Source: Verrucomicrobiota bacterium (GTDB lineage Bacteria > Verrucomicrobiota > Verrucomicrobiia > Chthoniobacterales > SZAS-18). From it: 64,000 nucleotides of DNA. The position numbers and the translations under genes are program-made. A model generated the notes under the pieces. That model was not told where the DNA came from. It made no database searches and saw only the letters and a program-made list of their open reading frames with translations. The stretch spans positions 44,656 through 108,655 of the forward strand of contig JAFEGM010000031.1 of NCBI GenBank assembly GCA_018240025.1. Direction: 5' to 3'. Position 1 is the first letter of the stretch, and every line of letters begins with the position of its first letter. Shown in pieces: positions 45,847 to 54,925 of this stretch.

Positions 45847-48800
45847 TCAAACACCGAATAGCTTCCGAATCCAGCTGCGTTTGCGCGGCGGTTCGGAGAC
45901 CCGGCCGCCGCCCACCTTGCTGCCGCTGACCACCCGTTCGATCGGACGGATCTCCCCGGGCACCACGATGGGGGTGGGGCGGGTGTGGCCGGTGGGCACA
46001 TGAGCGGGCGGCATGACTTCGGTCACGATCTCGCGCACCAGCATCGGTACCGGCTCGGGCTCCGCCTCCGGCTCGAGCGCGGATTCCCCCACCGCCACCA
46101 CGCCGCTGACCGGCTGCGGCTCGGATTCGGGCTCCGGTGCTTCTTCGAGCCAGGCCTCGGCGGCCGCTTCCGCCTCGGCTGCGGGGGCCGGAGCTTCGTC
46201 GCCTGCGACCTCGCTGGCCTCCCAGTTTTCCGCGGGCGGCATTTCGGGCGGCTCGGTCGAAGCCACCTGCCATTCGCCGGCGGGAGTGGCACCCTCCGCC
46301 GGCGCAGGGTCGGGCGCCGGATCCGTCGACGGTGCCGGCGCTGTCACGGTCTCATCCGGCACGTAGGGGATGAAATTCGTCCCACGGAAGGCCTGGAACG
46401 GCGCGCGCTCGAGAATCGGCGCCGGTTCCGGCGGGCGCGACGGCGGTGGCGTCTCGGGTTCGGGGGAATCGTCCCAGGCGAGCGGCGTTTCGACCGGCGG
46501 CAGCGTCACCGGCTCGTCGTCGGGGGGCGGCGGGAGCGGGACTCGGTTGGTCGGCGGACGTTCCGAAAGCGGCGGCCCGAGCGGCGTGGGGGTCGATTCC
46601 CCCCGCGGCCGGCGCAGGAACATGGGCGAGGAGACCGGCGTGGTGGGCAACGGCTCGCGCGGCGGTGCTTCGGCCGGTGGGTCGGGCACGAGGCGCGGAG
46701 AGGGCGGGGGAGGCGGCTCCGCCGTCGGCACGGGGGGCGGCGCGGCCGGGAAGGTGGTGGTTGAAATCGGCACCCGGTTGGTCGGCGGGCGCTCGCGCGC
46801 TTCGAGCCGGAAGCGACCGCTGGCGTCGGTCTTGCCGACGATCGGCGGCGGCGGCGCGGTCGGGCGCGGGACCGGCGGCATCGGGAACGGAATGCGAGCG
46901 GTCGGCGACTTCGGCTTGAGTGGCTGCGGAATGATGGGCACGCGCTCGGAGGGCCGCGGTGGGGCCACCGGTGGGAGCGTCAGCGGACGGGCGGGGATCT
47001 CGCCCAGCCCCGGCACGAGCGTGGGCGGCGGCGGCACCAGCGGAAGCGGGGCCTCGGGCGCGACTGGCGCCAGCAGCGGAGCGGCCGGACGCGGCGCGAC
47101 CGGCACGGGGGGAGGCTCGGGAGCTGCGATCGGCTCGGCGGCGGGCGGGGGCAGCTCGGCGGCGACCTGGAGTTCGGCCGGCGGCGCGACGGGGAACGGC
47201 GGCAGCGGGGCCGCCGGGGCCGGTGCGATGGGCTGGGTCGGACGCGGCCTCGCCGGCACCGGCGCGGGCTCGGGGGCAGGTGCGGGCTCGACCGGGGCGG
47301 GCGTTGCTTCGGAAGCCGAAGCCGCCGCCGCCTCCGAGGGGGCCTCGGTCGGCGGCTCGGGGCGTTTCGAGAACGGCCGGAACGGCGGCAGCGGCGCGAC
47401 CGGACGGATGGCGGGGAACGGTCGCATGGCCGGCACCGGCGGCGCGGGCACCGACTGCTGCACCACCGGGATCTCCAGCGGGCGGGGCTCCGGTTTGACC
47501 TCCGCGACGGGCTCGTCGACGACAGCGACCGGTACGGGTTCCGCCACGTCGGCGACCGGTTCGGCCGGGGCGATGGATGGCTCTACGACAGCCTCCTCCA
47601 GCACCGGCTCGGCGGCCGGCCGGGCGGGTTCCTCGAGCGCGTCGGGCTCGGCCGCTGGCACCGGTTCGACCGGAAGCGGCGGCGGCACCGGGGACGGCGC
47701 AAGCGGGGCGGCAGCCTCGACCTCCGCCGCGGGAGCGGCTGGAATTGCGGCCGAGGCCTCCGGCAGCGGCGGGAGCGGCGGCGGCTGAGGGGCGACCGGG
47801 GCCACCGGGGCGGGCGCGGCGACCGGCAATGCAACCTCGGGGACCAGCGGTGGCTCCGGGGTGGGGCGGGACTCCGCGGCCGGAGCGGGAGCGACGGACG
47901 GCGCCGGCTGGGGAGGCGCCTCGAAGAGCCGGGCGAGTTGCTCGGTCGCGGCCGCGAGGCGTGCCTTGGCCGATCCCGGGGCCGGGGGCACAGGCGGCGT
48001 CTTGGCGGGCGACGCGACGGGGGGGGCGACCGCCGGAGCCGGCGCGGGCAAAGTCGGCACCGGCTTCGTGGCGATCTTGGTCGCCACGGGCTTCGTCTCG
48101 CGCTTCGGCGGCGTCGGCACGCTCGGGGTGGCTTCCGGAATCGGAGCCGGCGTGGGCCGCGGGCCGATCCCCCGCGAGACGATGGCCGCATCGCTCTGTC
48201 CCTGTCCCCGCTCGACGGCTTGGCGAAGCGCTTCGGCCGCAATCTCCGCCGAAGGCAGGTGCAGATTCTGAGCGGCGGCACTGGCCAGCGCGAGTTGCAG
48301 TCCGGTGAGCGTGTGGCGCACCGGCGGGCCGCCCTGGAACTGACCGGTCGTCATGGCCTCGAGCTTCTCCGCCGCCAGCGCCGAGCGGGCCGGGTCGTCC
48401 TCGAGCGCGTCGAGCAGGAGTTCGTCGGAGAGTCCGCCCGCTTTCCCGACCGCATGCATTTCCGCCACGGCCTGCACGGTGACGGCGGACAGCGTCTGGG
48501 TGGCCAGCTTGAGCATGGACGCATCGCCCACGCCGCCGGCATGGAGAATGCGACGCGCGGTCGTCTGCAGGACCGTGCGGACATCGCGCAGGGCGTCCTC
48601 CCGGCCGCCGATGTAATAGACGAGTTTGCGCGCCTCGGCGTCGGCCCGGGTGCCGACGATGGGGGCATCGAGATAGCGCGCGCCGGCGGCCTCGACGATC
48701 GTGCCCATCTGCCGCGCCACCTCCGGCGGGACGGTGGCGTGACCCAGAATGATGTGTTGCGGGCGCAGGGCGGCGCAGAGCGTGCGCACGACTTCATTCA

Positions 48801-49005
48801 GCGACTTGGCGTCGGGAACGAATAGCTGGACGATATCGCAAAGGTCGGCCACCTCGACCGCCGAACCGAGGAAGTTCGGCTCGGCGCGCGGCGAGCGATT
48901 CCAGACGTAGACGGAGAACCCGCCGCCACGCAGCCCGGCGGCGATCTTGGAGCCGATCTGCCCAAGGCCGATCACTCCCACGCGGTTCCTCGTCTTGCGC
49001 GTCAT
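45847..49005 (-). CDS. 6-phosphogluconate/3-hydroxyisobutyrate dehydrogenase-like domain fused to a giant proline-rich tail
   Basis: 1,052 residues. Residues 1 to about 278 are a beta-hydroxyacid dehydrogenase-like domain: Rossmann motif GLGQIG (13-18), YLDAPIVGT (111-119) where the substrate loop DAPxSG normally stands, and Lys166 in GGVGDASMLKLATQ at the catalytic lysine position. From about 280 to the end runs a tail of roughly 770 residues rich in Pro, Ala, Glu and Val, probably disordered, with recurring RPPTNRVP units (about three) and a basic C-terminal peptide KRSWIRKLFGV. The dehydrogenase family normally ends near 300 residues. The frame is continuous. It follows the isomerase gene by 25 bp. 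Confidence 0.75.
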   Translation of the reverse strand: MTRKTRNRVGVIGLGQIGSKIAAGLRGGGFSVYVWNRSPRAEPNFLGSAVEVADLCDIVQLFVPDAKSLNEVVRTLCAALRPQHIILGHATVPPEVARQMGTIVEAAGARYLDAPIVGTRADAEARKLVYYIGGREDALRDVRTVLQTTARRILHAGGVGDASMLKLATQTLSAVTVQAVAEMHAVGKAGGLSDELLLDALEDDPARSALAAEKLEAMTTGQFQGGPPVRHTLTGLQLALASAAAQNLHLPSAEIAAEALRQAVERGQGQSDAAIVSRGIGPRPTPAPIPEATPSVPTPPKRETKPVATKIATKPVPTLPAPAPAVAPPVASPAKTPPVPPAPGSAKARLAAATEQLARLFEAPPQPAPSVAPAPAAESRPTPEPPLVPEVALPVAAPAPVAPVAPQPPPLPPLPEASAAIPAAPAAEVEAAAPLAPSPVPPPLPVEPVPAAEPDALEEPARPAAEPVLEEAVVEPSIAPAEPVADVAEPVPVAVVDEPVAEVKPEPRPLEIPVVQQSVPAPPVPAMRPFPAIRPVAPLPPFRPFSKRPEPPTEAPSEAAAASASEATPAPVEPAPAPEPAPVPARPRPTQPIAPAPAAPLPPFPVAPPAELQVAAELPPPAAEPIAAPEPPPVPVAPRPAAPLLAPVAPEAPLPLVPPPPTLVPGLGEIPARPLTLPPVAPPRPSERVPIIPQPLKPKSPTARIPFPMPPVPRPTAPPPPIVGKTDASGRFRLEARERPPTNRVPISTTTFPAAPPPVPTAEPPPPPSPRLVPDPPAEAPPREPLPTTPVSSPMFLRRPRGESTPTPLGPPLSERPPTNRVPLPPPPDDEPVTLPPVETPLAWDDSPEPETPPPSRPPEPAPILERAPFQAFRGTNFIPYVPDETVTAPAPSTDPAPDPAPAEGATPAGEWQVASTEPPEMPPAENWEASEVAGDEAPAPAAEAEAAAEAWLEEAPEPESEPQPVSGVVAVGESALEPEAEPEPVPMLVREIVTEVMPPAHVPTGHTRPTPIVVPGEIRPIERVVSGSKVGGGRVSEPPRKRSWIRKLFGV

Positions 49006-49030
49006 GCGGAGTGCAGCGGGCGACGGCCGG

Positions 49031-50023
49031 TCACTTCGGCGGGAACAGGACCTCGATCTTGGCCCGCGAGCGCATCTCGCCCATCAGTCGCTCGATGGCG
49101 GCCTTCCGGTTCTGGGTCAGCAGGAGCTGCCGGATGCGTTCGCGCACTTTGTCGAGCGGAATGACCTCCGGCGGACGCTGCCCGGTCTTCAGCACGATGT
49201 GAAAGCCCAGCTTCGAGCGCACTGGCGCCGAGATGTCGCCCACCTTCATGCTGAAGATCGTCTTCTCGAGCGCGACCTCGCCGGAACCGGCGGCGAACCA
49301 GCCCAGATCGCCGCCCTGCGCGCGCGTGCCCTCGTCTTCGCTCAGTTCGCGGGCGTGCTTGGCGAAATCGGCCCCCTTCGAGGCCACCAGTTTCTGTACC
49401 GTGGCGTCTGCCTTCTTCTGTTTCTCCGCGATCTCCTCCGGCTTGGCGCCAGGGTCGACGCGAAAGAGAATGTGGCTGGCCCTGACCACCTCGGGGTTCG
49501 TGAAAGTGGCCTTGTTTTCCTCGTAGGCTTTCTTGATCTCCGCCTCCTCCACCTTGAGCAGGGGTTCGATGCGGTCCTGCATCCACTTACCCTGCCGAAT
49601 GGAGGCGGCGAGGTTTTCGCGCAGGCCGCTCTCGGTCATGCCGGTCTTGGCCAGGGTCTCGAGGAAGGCCGACTGGGAACCGTCCGGCGCCTGCTCGTAC
49701 TTCTTTTTGATCTCGTTGAGGCGGGCATTCACCTCGGCCTCCGTGACGACGATATCCTTGGCCGCGCGGGCGATCAGCCGGTCGTTGATCAGCCCGTCCA
49801 GCACCACCTTGTAGCCTTCGCGTTTCGCCTCGTCGTCGAGCGCGGAAGGAAGCTGGCCGCTCGACAGGATGACCGCATCGAAGGCGCGCAGGACGTCGGC
49901 CTTGGTGATGGATTCGCCATCCACCTTGGCGCAGACATCGGGCAGCTCGACCGAGGCGGGGAGGGAGCCGAGACTGGAGGCGAAAACAAACGCCGCGGCG
50001 AGCGCGGCAGACAGACGAGGCAT
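49031..50023 (-). CDS. SurA/PpiC-type peptidyl-prolyl isomerase, exported
   Basis: 330 residues from MPRLSAALAAAFVFASSLGS with a signal peptide. A SurA_N-like helical region spans about 35-180 (VCAKVDGESITKADVLRAF, IKKAYEENKATF). A parvulin domain follows at about 185-285: VVRASHILFRVDP, AKHARELSEDEGTRAQGGDLGWF, and SKLGFHIVLKTGQRPPE. The HILF, GGDLGWF and GFHI strands are the parvulin signature. It folds exported or outer-membrane proteins in the periplasm. The dehydrogenase-fusion gene is 25 bp downstream in the same direction. Confidence 0.9.
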   Translation of the reverse strand: MPRLSAALAAAFVFASSLGSLPASVELPDVCAKVDGESITKADVLRAFDAVILSSGQLPSALDDEAKREGYKVVLDGLINDRLIARAAKDIVVTEAEVNARLNEIKKKYEQAPDGSQSAFLETLAKTGMTESGLRENLAASIRQGKWMQDRIEPLLKVEEAEIKKAYEENKATFTNPEVVRASHILFRVDPGAKPEEIAEKQKKADATVQKLVASKGADFAKHARELSEDEGTRAQGGDLGWFAAGSGEVALEKTIFSMKVGDISAPVRSKLGFHIVLKTGQRPPEVIPLDKVRERIRQLLLTQNRKAAIERLMGEMRSRAKIEVLFPPK

Positions 50024-50136
50024 AGGGGGCCGATCATTGCATTGCACGTGCCAGATGCACGGGAAAATCGTCCGGGCCGGCCCCGAAGCGACGAATCCGC
50101 TTGGCGGGGCGCGCCGGGCGCGTTACACGCATTTTC

Positions 50137-50559
50137 ATGACTTCCCTCCGCTTCCTCGTCGCCGGATTCCTGGCGCTGGTGCTCGTCACGCCGCTGGCGC
50201 GGGCTGATATCCAGGCGCCGCCGGCTTCGGATCAGGGACCGACCCGGAAGCTGGGTCGCGGCATTTCCAATGTCTTCTGGGCGACCAACGAACTGGTGGA
50301 AACGGTTCGGCTGGTGGACGAAGCCGAAGGCAACGACGCGCTGGGTTATGGCACCGTGAAGGGTCTGGGCCGCATGTTCGCGCGCATGGGGGTCGGCGTT
50401 TTCGAGATCCTGACGTTCCCGTGGCCGACTAACAAAGGGAAATACACGCCGCATCTGCGTCCGGCGATCCCCTGGATTTACAGCGGCTACGAGGAGTTTC
50501 CGCCGGAGCTGGGCTGGGAGAGCCGCTATCCCTACGCGCGCGCTCTTTCCGTTCCCTGA
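50137..50559 (+). CDS. TIGR04073 family exosortase system-associated protein
   Basis: 140 residues. The signal peptide ends near ARA (residues 1-23). The core RKLGRGISNVFWATNELVETV, then GTVKGLGRMFARMGVGVFEILTFPWP and a closing YSGYEEFPPELGWESRYPYA, matches TIGR04073. Proteins of this family occur in genomes with exosortase systems, mostly in Verrucomicrobia and Lentisphaerae; the molecular role is unknown. No exosortase or PEP-CTERM protein is seen in the window. It is divergent from the isomerase gene. Confidence 0.85.
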   Translation: MTSLRFLVAGFLALVLVTPLARADIQAPPASDQGPTRKLGRGISNVFWATNELVETVRLVDEAEGNDALGYGTVKGLGRMFARMGVGVFEILTFPWPTNKGKYTPHLRPAIPWIYSGYEEFPPELGWESRYPYARALSVP

Positions 50560-50627
50560 GCTCGCGGCGCCTTCCGGCGCCTTGCGGTTGAAATTTCGGC
50601 CCGGCCCATGATCCTCGATCACTCCCG

Positions 50628-53075
50628 ATGAGCGGTCCCGTTCCCGAACCTGACGCGCCCTTCCCGGCTTCGGCCGAGGACGGGCCTAAAATCTACGTCT
50701 TGGCCGGGGCTCCGGCCAATCAATACACGCTGCGCTACGGCTCGCTCCTCCTCGGACGGCTGGCGGAGGCGGATTTCCAGATCGATCACCCCGAGATCTC
50801 GCGCTACCACTGCAAGGTCCACTGGGACGGCGCCAACGCCCAGCTGGAGGACCTCGGCAGTCGCCGCGGCACGCGGGTCAATGGCACGCCGCTCCCCAAG
50901 GGCGCGATGGCCACGCTGCGTCCGGGTGACCGGATCGAAGTCGGTCCGGTCATCCTGCAGTTCGCGCCCAGCACGCCGCCCGCGCCGTCGGCCGTCGCGC
51001 CCGGCTCGGTGCCGCGGGCCGATGGCGTGGGCTCCTCGCCGGCGGTCGGACCGTCCCGGGTCCTGATGGGGGGACGCGAGGTGCAATCGATCCCTCTGCG
51101 CTCGAAGATCACCTTCGGCCGCGCGAACGAGTGCGACGTGGTCCTGAACGACGCCGGCGTCTCGCGCCAGCATGCCTCGATCGAGCCGGCCCCCACGGGC
51201 TACCTCGTGACCGATTTGCGCAGCCGCGGCGGTTCGTTCGTCAATGGCCACCGCTTCGAGCGCCACGAACTGGTCATCGGCGACCAGCTGCAGATCGGGC
51301 CGTTTTTCTTCCGTTTCGACGGGGTTCAGCTGGTCCGCGCCCGCGGTGGTGCGGGTGTGACCATCGAGGGCCAGCGGGTGACCAAACAGGTCGGCACGCT
51401 GACCATTCTCGACAACGTCAACATCCGTATCGAACGCGGGCAGTTCGTCTGCATTCTCGGACCGTCCGGCTCCGGCAAGAGTACGCTGCTCGATGCGATC
51501 ACCGGTCTGCGTCCGGCCACGGGCGGTACGGTGCTCTACGACGGGATGGATCTGATCCGCGAGTACGATCAGCTCCGCTCGATGCTCGGCTACGTGCCGC
51601 AGGACGACATCGTCCATCCCGAGCTGACAGTCCGCATGGCGCTGCTCTTCAGCGCCAAGCTGCGGCTGCCGGCCGGCACGCCGATCCACGAGATCGAAAA
51701 GCTGGTCGACCAGACGATCCTGCAGCTCGGCCTTTCCGAGCGGGCGAACATCCCCATCGGCCGGCTCTCGGGCGGTCAGCGCAAGCGCGTCAGCGTGGGC
51801 GTCGAGCTGCTCGGACGCCCCAGCGTGCTCTTCCTCGACGAGCCGACCAGCGGTCTCGACCCCGCGGCCGAGTTCAAGATGATGGAGCTGCTGCGCCATC
51901 TGGCCGACGGCGGCTGCACGGTCGTGTGCACCACGCACCTGATGGAGAACGTCTACCTGGCGGACAAGCTCTTCGTCATCGCGCAGGGCAAACTCGTCTT
52001 CTCCGGCGGCCCGCAGGAGGCCCGCAACCACTTCGGGGTGCAGAAGCTGACCGCGCTCTACGACCGTCTGGCCGAGCGCCCGGCGGCGGAGTGGGAGCGC
52101 GACTTCAAGAAGATGGACGCCGAACGCGCGCTGGAAACGGCGCCGTCGCCGTTCTCGGTCGGTCAATCCAGCGTCGGCGCGCTGCCGGTGGCGGCGACCG
52201 CCAAGGGCAAGCCGTCGCCCGCGCTGCCGATCCTGCTGCTGCGGCAGTGGGCGATCCTGACCTCCGACATCAAGAATTTCCTCATCCTCTTCGGCCAGCC
52301 GGTGGTCATCGGCCTGCTGGTCTCCTGGGTCACGAACGAGAGTTCGCTCTGTTTATTCTTTGCGTATCTGTCAGCACTCTGGTTCGGCTGTAGCAACTCG
52401 GCGCAGGAGATCGTGAAGGAGATCGCGATCTATCGGCGCGAGCGCATGGTCGGCCTCGGGCAGCATTCCTATCTGCTGTCGAAGTTCTTCCTCGTGGGCT
52501 CGCTCACGGCGCTGCAGTCGCTGCTGCTCTACCTCGTGCTGCAGGGTGGGCATTACGCCTTCCACGACATCCAGCCGAACGATGCCAAAGGGCACGAGTT
52601 CCTCATGGGCCTGCCCATCTGGCAGGCCGGCGCCTTGGTCGGCATCTCGCTGGCCGCGGTCGGCGTGGGGTTGGCCATCTCGGCCCTCTCGCGCACGGCG
52701 ATGCAGGCGGTGATGGTCGTGCCGTTGGCGCTCATTCCGCAGATCCTCTTCTCCGGTTTGGTCGTGAAGGCGAGCGAGATGAAATCCTCCGCCTACGCGG
52801 TCACCCGCATCGTCCCGAGCTACGCCGCCCAGACGATCATGGACCTGAGCTGCTTCCACAACGAGCGGATCACGGGCGACCTGAACAAGAAGAACTATCC
52901 GGGCTTCGAGCACGTCAGCTTCCTCAATCGTCGCGAGACGGGCGAGCGGCTGAAGAGCAACGCCATCTTCAACGCCGGTCTGCGCGGCTGGCTCTCCGGC
53001 GCCAAGCTGCTGGTCTGGACGATGCTGGGCTACGCGGTCGCGTTCTTCGGCCTGCGGACCCGGGAGCGCGGCTAG
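50628..53075 (+). CDS. FHA-FHA-ABC transporter fusion (ABCG-type ATPase plus ABC2 membrane domain)
   Basis: 815 residues. The first FHA domain (about 35-112) has G43-R44, S59, H61 and N85-G. The second (about 150-230) has G164-R165, S179, H182 and N206-G. Both carry the phosphothreonine-binding set. The ATPase spans about 250-480, with Walker A GPSGSGKST (278-286), signature LSGGQRKRVSVG and Walker B VLFLDEPTSGLD. An ABC2-type six-helix permease follows (about 540-810: FLILFGQPVVIGLLVSWV, then others). The FHA parts suggest control by Thr phosphorylation, and a Ser/Thr kinase lies elsewhere in the window. The substrate is unknown. A run of AT-rich codons lies at 52350-52376. Confidence 0.92.
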   Translation: MSGPVPEPDAPFPASAEDGPKIYVLAGAPANQYTLRYGSLLLGRLAEADFQIDHPEISRYHCKVHWDGANAQLEDLGSRRGTRVNGTPLPKGAMATLRPGDRIEVGPVILQFAPSTPPAPSAVAPGSVPRADGVGSSPAVGPSRVLMGGREVQSIPLRSKITFGRANECDVVLNDAGVSRQHASIEPAPTGYLVTDLRSRGGSFVNGHRFERHELVIGDQLQIGPFFFRFDGVQLVRARGGAGVTIEGQRVTKQVGTLTILDNVNIRIERGQFVCILGPSGSGKSTLLDAITGLRPATGGTVLYDGMDLIREYDQLRSMLGYVPQDDIVHPELTVRMALLFSAKLRLPAGTPIHEIEKLVDQTILQLGLSERANIPIGRLSGGQRKRVSVGVELLGRPSVLFLDEPTSGLDPAAEFKMMELLRHLADGGCTVVCTTHLMENVYLADKLFVIAQGKLVFSGGPQEARNHFGVQKLTALYDRLAERPAAEWERDFKKMDAERALETAPSPFSVGQSSVGALPVAATAKGKPSPALPILLLRQWAILTSDIKNFLILFGQPVVIGLLVSWVTNESSLCLFFAYLSALWFGCSNSAQEIVKEIAIYRRERMVGLGQHSYLLSKFFLVGSLTALQSLLLYLVLQGGHYAFHDIQPNDAKGHEFLMGLPIWQAGALVGISLAAVGVGLAISALSRTAMQAVMVVPLALIPQILFSGLVVKASEMKSSAYAVTRIVPSYAAQTIMDLSCFHNERITGDLNKKNYPGFEHVSFLNRRETGERLKSNAIFNAGLRGWLSGAKLLVWTMLGYAVAFFGLRTRERG

Positions 53076-53095
53076 GCGACGAGCCACGCTTGCAG

Positions 53096-53956
53096 TCAGG
53101 GCTCGGCGGCCAGGGCGCTCTGCCAGCTGCGCGGCGGCTGGCCGAGCAATTCCGCCAGGCGACTGGTGTCGAGCACCGTGCGCGGCGGGCGCGGGGCCCG
53201 GAACATGGCCATGGCGGCCAGCGGGGTGGGGACGAGCGGATCGTGGGTCACGGCTGGCTCCCGCTCACGCAGCTGCCGCAGGACTTCGCAGGCGTATTCG
53301 AGCCAGCTGCAGCCGCCCGCATTGCAGAGATGGAGCACGCCGCCGGGCAGGCCCTGCGCAAGGAACTGGGCAACCCACTCCGCGATGTCCGGGCAGGAAG
53401 TCGGGGTCGACCACTTGTCGACCACCGTGCGCAGCGTGCCGCCCGTCCGCGCCGCCTGCCGGACGGTCTCGGGAAACGCCGGCTTGTCGGGTCCGTGCAG
53501 CCAGCAGACCCGGGCCACCAGATTCGCCGGATCGCACGCCAGCACGGCCTGTTCGCCGGCCAGCTTGCTGCGGCCGTAGGCGGAGATGGGGTGCGTCGGG
53601 TCCGACTCGCGCAGCGGGGTGCCATCGCCGTCGCCCGCGAAGACGTAGTCGGTGCTGAAATGGAGCAACCGGGCGCCGCGCGCGCGGGCCGCAGCGGCCA
53701 GCGTGCCGACCGCGGTGTGGTTGAGGCGATCGGCCTGGGCCGGGTCGAGCTCGCAGGCATCGACGTTGGTGGCGCCGGCGGCATTGACCAGCAGTTCGAA
53801 GTCGTGTCGACGGAGCGCCTGCTGGATCTCGCCATCTCCCTGCGCCAGATCGACCTCGCCGCGGCCGGGCGCAGCGACCTCGTGCCCGGCCCGGTCCAGC
53901 CGCCGTCGCAGCGCCGCGCCCAATCGCCCGGTGGCGCCGAGGAGCAGGATCTTCAT
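53096..53956 (-). CDS. Sugar-nucleotide reductase, SDR family (dTDP-4-dehydrorhamnose reductase-like)
   Basis: 286 residues from MKILLLGATGRLGAALRRR. NADPH-binding GATGRLG at 7-13, STDYVF at 101-106 and the catalytic Y127-x3-K131 in YGRSKLAG are diagnostic of RmlD-type reductases. These make dTDP-L-rhamnose or related deoxysugars for surface glycans. No rmlA, B or C genes are near, so the exact sugar is uncertain. The ATG overlaps the stop of the GT2 gene (ATGA), so the two are translated together. Confidence 0.85.
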   Translation of the reverse strand: MKILLLGATGRLGAALRRRLDRAGHEVAAPGRGEVDLAQGDGEIQQALRRHDFELLVNAAGATNVDACELDPAQADRLNHTAVGTLAAAARARGARLLHFSTDYVFAGDGDGTPLRESDPTHPISAYGRSKLAGEQAVLACDPANLVARVCWLHGPDKPAFPETVRQAARTGGTLRTVVDKWSTPTSCPDIAEWVAQFLAQGLPGGVLHLCNAGGCSWLEYACEVLRQLREREPAVTHDPLVPTPLAAMAMFRAPRPPRTVLDTSRLAELLGQPPRSWQSALAAEP

Positions 53957-54711
53957 CGCGGCACGGGCGCGGCCGACGCCGGCTGCTCGGCCAGGGTGCG
54001 ATGGACCAGCGCGCGGACCTTGAAGATGTCGGCCAGCATCTTGGCGCCGTCGCGCAGCGGGCGCAGGGTGGAGGCGGGCTCGTCGCACCAGTCGACCGGT
54101 AGGTCCTGAATGCCAAGACCCAACCGGCGGGCGAGCAGCAGGATCTCGAGATCGAAGGAGAATCCGTCCAGTTTCTGACGCGAGAAGATCGCCTGAGCCG
54201 CGCCGCGCCGGAATGCCTTGAAGCCGCACTGGGTGTCGGCACAGCCGGGCAGGATGAGCGCTTGCACCACGAGGTTGAAGGCATCGCTCAGCTTGCGCCG
54301 GAGGAAGCCCTGCCGCACGCCGATCACGCTCTTGGGATGGCGCCGATTGCCGATCAGCACCTGATGCTCGGGGTGGGCCGCGAAGTGCGCGCAGAACGCC
54401 TCGATCGATGCGAGGGGCGTGCTCAGATCGGCATCCATGAAGAAGACGAACTCGCCGGCGGCCCGCAGCATGCCGCAGCGCACGGCGTAGCCTTTGCCGC
54501 GCTTGACCTCGTTGGCCACGATCTGCACTTCGGAGCGCCCGCTCACCGCCGCGCGGCAGGCCTCGACGGTGCGATCGGTACTCTTCTCCACCACCACGAT
54601 GACCTCGAACCCCTCCGCCAAGCGCATGGCGTCGAGATGCGCCAGGAGCAGGGGCAGATTCCCCGGGAGCCGGTGCTCCTCGTTGTAGGCGGGGATGACG
54701 ATCGAGAGCAT
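53953..54711 (-). CDS. Family 2 glycosyltransferase (dolichyl-phosphate hexosyltransferase type)
   Basis: 252 residues from MLSIVIPAYNEEHRLPGN. The GT-A fold has NEVKRGKGYAVRCGMLRAAGEFVFFMDADLSTP with the metal-binding DAD near residue 96. FRRGAAQAIFSRQKLDGFSFDLEILLLARRLG and QALILPGCADTQCGFKAF match polyprenyl-phosphate glucosyl- or mannosyltransferases. These load a sugar onto a lipid carrier for later transfer outside the cytoplasm. The gene overlaps the sugar reductase by 4 bp and is divergent from the GT-C-like membrane genes that could use the lipid-linked sugar. Confidence 0.85.
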   Translation of the reverse strand: MLSIVIPAYNEEHRLPGNLPLLLAHLDAMRLAEGFEVIVVVEKSTDRTVEACRAAVSGRSEVQIVANEVKRGKGYAVRCGMLRAAGEFVFFMDADLSTPLASIEAFCAHFAAHPEHQVLIGNRRHPKSVIGVRQGFLRRKLSDAFNLVVQALILPGCADTQCGFKAFRRGAAQAIFSRQKLDGFSFDLEILLLARRLGLGIQDLPVDWCDEPASTLRPLRDGAKMLADIFKVRALVHRTLAEQPASAAPVPR

Positions 54712-54925
54712 CGCAGAGGTCGGGGGGAGAGCAGGATTCGGACGGGGGACCGCGGCAGGTGAAGAGCGGGCCTCGTCCATCTGCAAGCCCAGTGTTCGCC
54801 GGGTCGGAGAAAAACTGCAAATGCGTTCGACGGGATGAGCACTGGACGAGGTGCCCGGTTGGAGACAAATCCCGCTCTTCCTCCCCGCGGCCTTCCCTTC
54901 GCTCGCCCACTTCGTCCCCGCTCCC

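Noticed and set aside
46370..47788. Gly/Ser-rich 472-codon plus-strand frame
   Set aside because: It is the complement of the proline-rich tail (CCN read as GGN) and lacks a signal peptide or domain.
52320..52410. Frameshift or gene break in the FHA-ABC gene at the AT-rich patch
   Set aside because: The frame is continuous and encodes a normal membrane helix through the patch.
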